Assembly: GCA_011037195.1 (NCBI GenBank)
Contig: JAAEAF010005067.1
Span: forward strand, 31,018-95,017
DNA length: 64,000 bases
Direction: 5' to 3'
Source of the DNA: Triatoma infestans
Taxonomy: Eukaryota; Arthropoda; Insecta; Hemiptera; Reduviidae
Each line of letters starts with the position of its first letter. Position 1 is the first letter of the stretch. The notes under the pieces were generated by a model. That model was not told the DNA's origin, did no database searches, and saw only the letters and a program-made list of their open reading frames with translations. Both the position numbers and the translations under genes were made by a program. Below are positions 11,501-64,000 of this stretch, piece by piece.

Positions 11501-12163
11501 TTGAAGTAATTTAGTTATTTTTCCCTTTTCTTCTTCGTTCATGTGGCTAGTTCTAATTAAAGTAGGGATTTCCCTTTTTATTTCTTTTAAGACAGGATCA
11601 CCGGACATTTCGGGACAATTGGTCATTACTATGTCGGGGATGTCTGTACAAATTTCTTGCGGTTCGTCAACGTCCATCGGTTCGGGGCAAATGGCCATTA
11701 CTTCTTTGGATTCGACTTCGCATAGAATTTTATTATTACTAATGTTATAAAGGCCTTCTTTTACCGTGACCTTATCATTTAATTTTATATTCTCCTTAAT
11801 TAGTCCGTATTTTAATTCCTTATTTTTTACTGGTAACTCTATGAAATTGACACCTTGCTCTATGTTGATTATATTTGGATCGTCGCTTGTGGCGTTAAGG
11901 GTGAATTTCAGGGGGATTGTGCCTTGGGGATAGGAAAGGACATTATTGTTTAGGTCTATACTCATGCCAAGTTCTTGCATGGTCTTATGGCCTAATAGGA
12001 TGTCATATTTGTCTGAGAAAGGAAACAAATGGAATTTGGTTTGGAGGTTTACGTTGAAGGTTTCTAGGATGTTGAATTTACATGAGGATTCTCCCTGCTT
12101 CTTACCTGCGGGAGTGGAGATTATGAAGGGATCTTTTACTAATAGGGCGTTAGCGGGAACCAC
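8480..12163 (-). CDS. pol: Errantivirus Pol polyprotein
   Basis: Open frame of 1227 codons from the first ATG. The same frame is open upstream to about 12.3 kb and there contains the protease active-site motif VDTGSS (12205-12225), so translation probably enters from gag by frameshifting. Order: aspartic protease, reverse transcriptase (YMDD box in VLVYMDDIIIF), RNase H (TTDASNYAIGAVL), then integrase with an HHCC zinc domain (HVGKTAHRGIHEVY ... CSLCK) and an integrase core (MIDCFSRKL, QFDNGTEFKN). This domain order is Ty3/Gypsy. The frame is intact over its whole length, unusual for a copy with diverged LTRs. It overlaps env at its 3' end. Confidence 0.93.
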   Translation of the reverse strand: MVPANALLVKDPFIISTPAGKKQGESSCKFNILETFNVNLQTKFHLFPFSDKYDILLGHKTMQELGMSIDLNNNVLSYPQGTIPLKFTLNATSDDPNIINIEQGVNFIELPVKNKELKYGLIKENIKLNDKVTVKEGLYNISNNKILCEVESKEVMAICPEPMDVDEPQEICTDIPDIVMTNCPEMSGDPVLKEIKREIPTLIRTSHMNEEEKGKITKLLQEYPQIIKRENDRLSSTNLLKHKIRTTDDNPVYTRNYRYPEVYRKDVQVEIDKLLENKIIQHSNSPYNSPIWVVPKKPDASGKKKIRMVIDYRKLNNKTIEDKFPLPNIEDLFGKIGRATYFSAIDLASGFHQIEMDPESIPKTAFSTEDGHYEFLRLPFGLKNAPPTFQRAMNSIFSRIPNVLVYMDDIIIFSDNLDEHVKHLKTVFEKLKQHNLKIQLDKTEFCNRELLFLGHIISDKGIQPNPAKLEAIAKFPLPKTEKQIKQFLGLTGYYRKMIKNYAKIARPLTLALRKNRTLVIDDDYKKAFETLKSLLQNSPILRLPDFEKPFLLTTDASNYAIGAVLSQNIDGKDLPISFASRTLNRQEENYSTIEKELLAIVWACKHFRPYIYGRKFIIQTDHKPLQWLHNLKEPNSKLIRWKLQLADFDFDVKYVQGKTNVVADALSRNPPEEQHLNAVETSSPDPEEILNEFLSAPSPETSDEILEDLALVLNITDEDDNESLQTQHSQDSSNSQIKIVDDKARCINVEKFQIVLTRGNPETKIPIDRPFNKTRYNWYTRYPYSNDIEEYCLEYFQPNHTYGVLCSPPIENSIDEQIYDQIFAHLTDIVKEKFFTVKLKRYYTKRLDVTDTSEQEEIILNRHVGKTAHRGIHEVYNNLSQRYYWPKMLELITKVINNCSLCKEVKYERKPIRQVYELTPTPSKPFEKLQGDILHYDGKQIFTMIDCFSRKLYGYLIKTASANEIVNSLENYLSIFPCPKTIQFDNGTEFKNGLVENFLKYNNIETHFTTPNHSDSNGLINRAHSTLIEIMNIVNRQKNCPIYKTLRLALIAYNNSINSNLTMTPNEITFGIQPNTYAEDLILEQRVKEYHDDKELIARVIKEKIDKEKETRTNKLNKTREKIEIPEGEIYIRDKQYGKAKPKFKRGNYSRETKLATVQRKSFKVHPNLLKRPRKFTQQIISVTDADKNNDSHIPTADNDTADGGECSQRPPDNEPHAGPWSSTHRT

Positions 12164-12258
12164 ATTTGGATTGATATAATTTTCCGACGAGCCTGTGTCT
12201 ACTAGCCATTTGAGGCCAGATTTGTCTACGAAGTGGGGTAGTGATTTATTTACGAGGT

Positions 12259-13394
12259 TTAAGCTAAATTCGGGGGGCCTTCTTGGCTCTCGTGGCCATC
12301 GTCTAAAAAATGCTCAAATTTCTCTGTTATCTTGTCTATAGAATTTTCTAGGCGGGAAAGTCTGTCCTCATATGTTTTACCTGGTGCAGTATAATTTTCA
12401 GGTGGGTCTTCATTTTGGCAGTGGGTCAATTCGTGTGGGGAAATGTAGTCTTTGAAACGGGGTCTGCCGGCAGTACGCATAGATACTGTGTTCTGAGAAA
12501 AGTAGCCAGGAGGTAGTCTGGGTCGATTAAAGGGGTGTTCAGGATTGTTTGGATGATTAGGATGGTAGGATTGTCCAACGTTCGGTCGTTGCGGTTGGGA
12601 CTGGTAACGAGAGGTCTGAGGAGTAGGTTCTATAGGTTTGGGATTATATTCGATTGGTTTGTACTGGTAGCTAGGGGCTTGAGCCATGGGGACGCGTGGT
12701 GCGAAGTGTTGTGGGCTTGGTCTGTAAGTGTATGGTTGTCTGTAAGGTTGTTGGTATTGGTTTACTGGTTTGGTTTTCGAAATGGTTGGTTGGGCCTTTT
12801 GGAAGAATTTAGGTTAGCTACGATAAAAGAACATTTGTTATAAATTATGCTCCGTACTTCGTCTAGAGTGTTGGGGTCGAATATCATGATATGGTTGCTT
12901 AATGTAGGAGGTAAGCATTTGTAGACATGAAAAATTATTTCTTTGTCTACTCTGGTTATTATTTGTTTTAGTGTGTCTGCTGTGAGTCCGTCCAGTTTAA
13001 GTCTAATATAAACTAAGTTTCTCAGTTCCTGTATCCTATTGACGAAGTCAATGGGGGACTCTCTAGCATGCATTTTTGTTTGGAAAATTTCATCTTTTAA
13101 TATCTCGTAAGACCTCGAGTCGGCAAAACTTTCTCTTAAGTATTTTAATAAATTTAGTAAGTGGTCTACGTTATTGGAAAGGAGTACGTTTCTAGCAGGT
13201 CCTACTAATCTACTTTTTACTTTTATAAACAAGATATTATGATTATAGTCTCGTTCCGCTATATTCTCTGCACAAACTGTAGCGTAAGCACTTTCCACAA
13301 TTTCACAAAAGAACGCCAGCTCTGAAGGGTTTCCGTCAAAGTAGGGGATGTGGTCATAGTCTTCTTTGGAGATTTTGTAATTTATTTGGGCCAT
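12259..13394 (-). pseudogene. gag: Errantivirus gag, split by a frameshift
   Basis: Two open pieces, 12762-13394 (210 codons) and 12259-12687 (142 codons), are parts of one gag. The first starts MAQINYKISKEDYDHIPYFD and resembles errantivirus capsid (ARESPIDFVNRIQELRNLVY). The second is rich in Pro, Gln and Tyr and reaches into the pol overlap. Near 12762-12785 the first frame hits a stop while the Pro/Gln-rich reading continues in another frame, so a small indel has split the gene. No zinc knuckle is seen, as is common for this group. Gag would form the particle core. Confidence 0.8.
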
Positions 13395-13640
13395 TTCAGG
13401 GATAGTTTCTTTGGGGAGTACTAATTTGGAAGGTTTAATGATAGATGAGCTACTTACAACCTTAGTTCGCTGCTGTTGATTCGCCAGCTTGCCTTTCTTC
13501 TTGCTTCTGAGGATGGTCCTGGTTCCTGTGGGTTGAGTACTGCGAACAAGCCACTGATGTGGGAGCTGCTAGTCTTCTTTCAATGTGGGACAAATGGTCG
13601 CACGGTGAGACAAATGGTCGCACTAGACTTGAGCCTTCGC

Positions 13641-13659
13641 AGTCCCTGTTCGGGCGCCA
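13641..13659 (-). other. tRNA-Lys primer binding site
   Basis: On the minus strand the bases directly after the 5' LTR read TGGCGCCCGAACAGGGACT. This is the complement of the 3' end of tRNA-Lys as used by several retroviruses and LTR elements. Its position, touching the LTR end CATAAC, fixes the LTR boundary. Confidence 0.88.
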
Positions 13660-13884
13660 GTTATGTTACAAGAGCCTGGACTAGCCTTTTTAAAAAAGAG
13701 TTTTATTAGAAATTACAATATTAAATTAATAATAATAATAACTGAACAATTGGTTATATATATGAAACTAGATGTGAACTATCTGGTGGTGAGTGGAGAA
13801 CTGCCTGCCTGCTGGTCGGTGGCTGTATTTATATAAAAGCAGCCTTTGCTGACTCGGCACTGGTACTTTTCCGGGAGATGTGTC
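13660..13884 (-). repeat. Errantivirus 5' LTR, outer end trimmed
   Basis: Same sequence as 6790-7016 in the same orientation, with a TATA-like ATAAATACAG (minus strand) inside. The 3' LTR shows that the unit should end ...GTGTCATAAC on the plus strand, but here the match stops after GTGTC at 13884 and non-LTR retrotransposon sequence begins. Confidence 0.85.
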
Positions 13885-14657
13885 CTATGAACTTGGTGAT
13901 AAAGATTTCACGATAAATGAACTGAGACTCGTATTAAATAACTCTAAAAATAATAAAGCCCCTGGAAATGACCGTATTCCCTACGAGTTTTACAAAAATG
14001 CTCCTGACCAAATGCTTCAGCTATTGCTGAAAGTCTACAATAAAACGTATGAAACAGGAAAAACGCCTGCGTGCTTTAAGCATTCAATCATTTTTCCCAT
14101 TTATAAAAAAGATGATATTAACTGTCCAAGCAATTATAGAGGGATTTCATTTGCTAACACTATAGGCAAAATTTACACTGGACTCCTGTTAAAGAGGTTA
14201 ACGGAATTCATTATAAATAATAACATATTAAAAGAGTTTCAGACGGGATTCCGTCAGGGCTACTCAACTTGTGACAACATCTATACCTTAATGAGTCTGG
14301 CGGAGATATCCATCACTAAAAAAAGAGGTAAAATGTATGCGTTTTTTGTGGATTTATCTGCGGCTTTTGACCGGGTTGATCGGCATGCCTTGATTTACAA
14401 ATTGCACTCGTTAGGGATCTCTACTAAGTTCGTGGAAGCAATTAAAGACTTTTTGAATAGAACGACGAGCTCAGTATGGTGCAATGGAGGTTTAACTAAT
14501 ACTTTTGATATAAATATGGGGGTAAGACAAGGTTGTTTGTTAAGCTCGCTCCTGTTTTCATTATTTTTAAACGACCTAGAGGATTTCATCGAAGAAGGCG
14601 GAATTAAAGTTAACAATAGTAAAAGTTAACGATGTTAATATAAAAATTTTAGCATAG
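13885..14657 (+). pseudogene. Reverse transcriptase, N-terminal part
   Basis: Contains RT landmarks in order: NKAPGNDRIPYEFYKN, NYRGISFANTIGKIY, FQTGFRQGYST, FFVDLSAAFDRVD (motif A) and GVRQGCLLSSLLFSLFLND (motif B). A stop at 14627-14629 is followed, in shifted frames, by a damaged ADD box near 14650-14665 (about one base missing), so the catalytic motif C is frameshifted. The protein copied LINE RNA at the target site. This copy is dead. Confidence 0.85.
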
Positions 14658-14668
14658 CCGATGATATA

Positions 14669-15831
14669 GTGGCAATTGCATCGAATTCGTATTCATTCCA
14701 AAAAATGATAAATTCAATTGATAGGTATTGCAAGCTGTGGAATCTCCAGATTAACTTAAAAAAGTCAAAGATAATGGTGTTCAAAAATGGAGGCAAACGG
14801 GCAAGCAGGGAGAAATGGTTTTTAGATAAGGAGCAAATAGAAATAGTAAACAGTTATAGATATCTAGGAATATTACTCACACCAAGTCTTTCTTTAACGA
14901 AACACTTTGAAGATAGGATTGCAAAAGCAAAATTTGGCTTGAACACAGTGTGGAATAGTTTTATAAGTAATAAAAATGTACCATATTCGGCTAAATTAAA
15001 ATTTTACTATTCCGCACTAAGGTCAATATTGTATTATGCAGCACAAATTTGGGTGGGTGCGAATATCGAGAGGTAAACAAATTTCAATTGTATTTTCTTA
15101 AAAGAATGTTTGGTTTACCATTCAATACACCAATTTATTTCTTATATATAGAAACTGGTATTACCTCCCCACATTTGTACACGCTACAACTGCATCAAGA
15201 TTATATCCTAAAAACACTTGCATTGCCCGAAAACAGATATCCGAAAATTATAACAAAAGAAATTATAAGCAAGAAGACCTCTTGGTATAACAATTTTTTA
15301 AAACTAATAGAACACTGTGGAATGCAAATCGAAACAAATAATTTAACCTTAGATAATATTGATATGTGGGAAACGGTGCTTGGAAAAGTGCGCTCCAAAT
15401 TAGTAATAATTAATAAAGAAAATTGTATTAATAGAGCAAGAAGTTCTACCTCTGGTCGTTTATATAGTAAATTAAATTATGAATTAGATGGCAATAATAA
15501 ATATTTAAATGACCATTTCCATTTCAATGATATAAAATGGATCTTGAAAGCCAGAGGTGGCTTGTTTTATCTCAATAGTGCACCTTCAAGAGAATTCCCA
15601 CATCGGCTGTGTTCTTTATGTAATAAATCTCTACCGGAAGACCTGTATCATTTTTTGTCAGTCTGCCCTATATTGAAAGAGTTTCGGCAAGCGTATCTTA
15701 ATAAAAGCGAATTGACGATGGAAGAAACTCTAAAATATTTAAATGGTGATCTCCAATGGAGACCGATTATTAATTACTGCAAAGATGCATGGAGCTATAG
15801 AAAAGAATTGATATCAGAATTTAATTTTTAA
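14669..15831 (+). pseudogene. Reverse transcriptase thumb and C-terminal zinc knuckle
   Basis: Continues the RT: DRYCKLWNLQINLKKSKIMV, then SYRYLGILLTPSLSLTKHF. After a frame change near 15050-15076 comes a C-terminal domain with CSLCNKSLPEDLYHFLSVCP, a CCHC-type zinc knuckle typical of the LINE C-terminus. The stop is at 15829-15831. No RNase H domain was seen. Confidence 0.8.
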
Positions 15832-16148
15832 AATCAAGTAAAATAAATAAAAGTAGCAAACATTGTTATATTGGATAATAGTTTTCTATAAAAATAGTTA
15901 ATAAATAACTTATAAAATAATAATAAGTAGTTAAAAAATAGTTAAGTATGATAAATGGATAATAAATTGTAATGGTATCATAAGGTACAAACAACAACCC
16001 CGCTGATGGTCTCAGACCTAGCGTATGTCTTTATTTTGTTTCGTCTATTATTTAAAGAAGTATTTTTTATTTATTATTTATTTTAAAGGTAATTTATAAT
16101 TTTTGTGATTGTTTACTTTTTTGTAATTATAAAAGGAAAATAAAGACT

Positions 16149-16149
<1 letters not shown>

Positions 16150-16180
<31 letters not shown>
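16150..16180. repeat. TATC microsatellite
   Basis: About seven and a half perfect TATC units form the 3' tail of the preceding LINE. Confidence 0.95.
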
Positions 16181-16496
16181 TAATAATTTCTGAAGTAATT
16201 TCTGAAGGAGGAAAATCACTTCCGCGAACATTTCGCATATTTTTAAATGCTATCGACAATTTTGTGAACGCTTCCGAAACTCATGCATGCATAAACATGT
16301 CTGCAGGTTTTTCAACACTCATACTTTTAATTTTAAATCGATCAGAAAAGCTGTATTGAAATTTAATTGTATTAGTTCCAAAATGTCCCAATAGTGTTTA
16401 CACTATTAATAAAAGTTAATCCTGTTAAAAATTCGTATCAGACTTTTCTAATACTTGTTTTAATTTTACATATCATATATATTTTTGTTTCTGCAG

Positions 16497-62506
<46,010 letters not shown>

Positions 62507-62929
62507 GTCACTTAATTTTTTATTTCTATTATAGTAAATTTATTAATTAATTTAGAGATATTAATCTATCTAGTCCAGGACATTCATTCAAAAATTAGAT
62601 TAGGAGCTGCTCTAAAGGCTTTGAATGAGCCATGGTGGAGCTAATTTAGTGGGTTAATGTAGGAGAAGACTTACTAGCCTCGCTCAGAGAAGCAGAGTTG
62701 AGTTCTTCTAGTGGAGAAGGCGGTCGATTTGGCTAAAGTGGAATCCGCACTACCGTTTTGTGGTTCCGGGCCAGCAGTAGCTGCCTCCCCAAACAATTTT
62801 GCATCAGAAAAGTCGAAACAATGGAGGATTAAGAAACTGGAAAGGCATGGGAGATTGTTTCTATGCTAAGAGATTTATAAAAGATATAAGACAGAAAGGA
62901 CTTGAATTCATCTTCTCTCCCTGAGTAGA

Positions 62930-63085
62930 ACACAGTTGATAGTTGTGGTTGGTTTATTGACTGGACACTTTTTGGTTAGCTAGTCATTTACACAAATAGT
63001 CCAGGACGACGTCCTTTGTGTCAGAATTGTAATGACCCGCTACCCAAAAGTATCCAGTCAATAAAGCAACCACGACTCTCAGTTG
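62930..63085. repeat. Short hairpin element
   Basis: TTGTGGTTGGTTTATTGACTGG (62948-62966 region) is the inverse of CCAGTCAATAAAGCAACCAC (63053-63072). The spacer of about 85 bases has no coding content. Looks like a small foldback MITE. Confidence 0.55.
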
Positions 63086-63865
63086 TATCCTACTCAGGAA
63101 CCTATGGGTGTGTTTCCCAGCATCTTCTAGGCGAAAATTTACGCAATTGGAAGGTGCGTTCAGTTTAACCTCGATAGGAGATATCGGAATCAGGAGATAG
63201 TTATGCTACAGTCAGGCTGACATTAAAGCACTGAGCTCCTCTGTTATAAGTTCTAAAATGGTTTGGGAATACCTGAGGAGCTCAATGACCTAGGCAGAAA
63301 AAACAAAGTTACCCTATTCTGGGTGCCGGGGCATGTCGGTGTGGAAGGTAATGAGGTGGCAAAAGAAGGCGCAGCATCTCCTCTCTTGGGGTCTGAGCCC
63401 TTTTGCGGAGTCAGCGACCAGGTATTCTTGGAAGAAATCAAGAAAGAAGAGGTGGCGAAAAGAGCTCGTCAGTGGAACACACTCCTGGGACTGAGGTAGG
63501 CCAAGGTTTGTCTGGGAGGTTATAACCAGGAAAGATCGAAGGCCTGCATCAGTCTGAGTAAGAATAAGATCCGTATTCTTACGGAATTTTTTACGGGGCA
63601 CTGTAGGCTCAGGGAACACCTAAGAAAGCTGGGCCTGGAAGATGATGGCACATGCAGATTCTGTGGAAAGATGGAGGAAACTCCAGTACATCTCCTCACC
63701 AACTGCGATGCCGTCATCCAAAAAAGATTCAATAACCTGGGCTGTTACCAGGTTGGTGATCCTGGGATTCATTAGGGATTTCAGCCTGAAGGGAGTTCTG
63801 TAAATGATCAAGCTCACCTAAGGCACCAAAGGGTACAATAGATCACTGGATGGTCACAGTACCGA
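63085..63865 (+). mobile_element. RNase H-class LINE, 3' fragment, best-preserved RNase H end
   Basis: 63263-63499 reads NDLGRKNKVTLFWVPGHVGV, EGNEVAKEGAASPLLGSEPF. It continues (after a stop) with IRILTEFFTGHCRLREHLRK, CRFCGKMEETPVHLLTNC. The RNase H DSxxA segment is upstream, damaged (about 63205). Same family as 17285. Confidence 0.8.
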
Positions 63866-64000
63866 ACCCTCAAAAAAACAAGAAAATCCTACTCAGGGAG
63901 GAGAAGATCTGTTAGCCTCGAGACACCCTTCCTATTCCTCCATCGATTGACTTCCCTGTTCAAAATTGCTTAGTGACGGCTACTGTTGGTTCGGGGGACA

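Larger units (their letters stand above)
6790..13884 (-). mobile_element. Errantivirus-type Ty3/Gypsy element with env
   Basis: Two LTRs of about 225 bp flank gag, pol and env on the minus strand. The Lys-type primer binding site lies at the 5' LTR and a purine tract (minus strand) at the 3' LTR. This is the gypsy/errantivirus layout, i.e. an endogenous insect retrovirus-like element. Pol and env are each open from end to end; gag has a frameshift, so this copy cannot make all its products as it stands. The LTRs differ by about 4-5 percent, so the insertion is not very recent. The outer end of the right LTR lacks its last few bases, and no target-site duplication is visible. Confidence 0.9.
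13885..16180 (+). mobile_element. 5'-truncated non-LTR retrotransposon with TATC tail
   Basis: Reverse transcriptase reading in three broken pieces, then an AT-rich 3' UTR ending in AATAAAGACTT and a TATC repeat. There is no endonuclease, so it is 5' truncated, as is usual for LINE insertions. Its first base touches the errantivirus LTR. The clade is not certain. Confidence 0.85.

Noticed and set aside
13885..14000. Host gene fused to the errantivirus LTR
   Set aside because: The reading from 13880 is a reverse transcriptase with standard motifs and continues to a LINE tail.

Overview
This is an AT-rich, intron-containing, transposon-packed window of insect nuclear DNA. Insect origin is inferred from three things: fast-evolving chemoreceptors of the gustatory-receptor type, an env-bearing errantivirus, and the exon set of Unc-89 (obscurin), the giant muscle protein. 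The order cannot be fixed from the sequence. A hymenopteran would fit but is a guess. There are no bacterial genes, operons or CRISPR arrays.

Left part, 1-16180. Three chemoreceptor loci lie on the minus strand: a 5' part running off the window edge (1-731), one long exon of a second gene (3233-4141) and a decayed paralogue of the first (6190-6790). The paralogue stops abruptly at a 7.1 kb errantivirus (LTRs 6790-7016 and 13660-13884; env, pol and a frameshifted gag on the minus strand; Lys-type primer site). The virus in turn abuts a 5'-truncated non-LTR retrotransposon (13885-16180) that ends in a TATC repeat.

Right part, 16497-62506 and beyond. Twenty-four plus-strand exons of one gene can be placed by splice sites, reading phase and domain content. 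In order they encode six Ig domains, one Fn3 domain, a linker, two Ig domains, a kinase-like domain and a linker region. This is the Unc-89/obscurin layout up to and just past the first kinase domain. About 4.2 kb of coding sequence is spread over 46 kb. Phase is consistent across all exons except exons 9 and 20, each of which carries an apparent frameshift. The kinase domain has lost the catalytic aspartate (HRD reads HLG), so it is a predicted pseudokinase. Neither end of the gene is in the window.

The Unc-89 introns are filled with mobile DNA: about a dozen 3' pieces of RNase H/zinc-knuckle non-LTR elements, a Jockey RT piece, Penelope-like (GIY-YIG) pieces, two mariner remnants, tRNA-derived SINEs, two copies of a long foldback element, a solo LTR, a degraded 7.2 kb Ty3/Gypsy element and a 5.7 kb RTE-like element with a second LINE inside it. 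A non-autonomous repeat family with short inverted ends is the most frequent resident. Every copy I recognised has the same orientation, and several end right next to Unc-89 splice sites. I see no clear new biological system; this same-orientation, splice-site-hugging repeat family is the best candidate for something undescribed.
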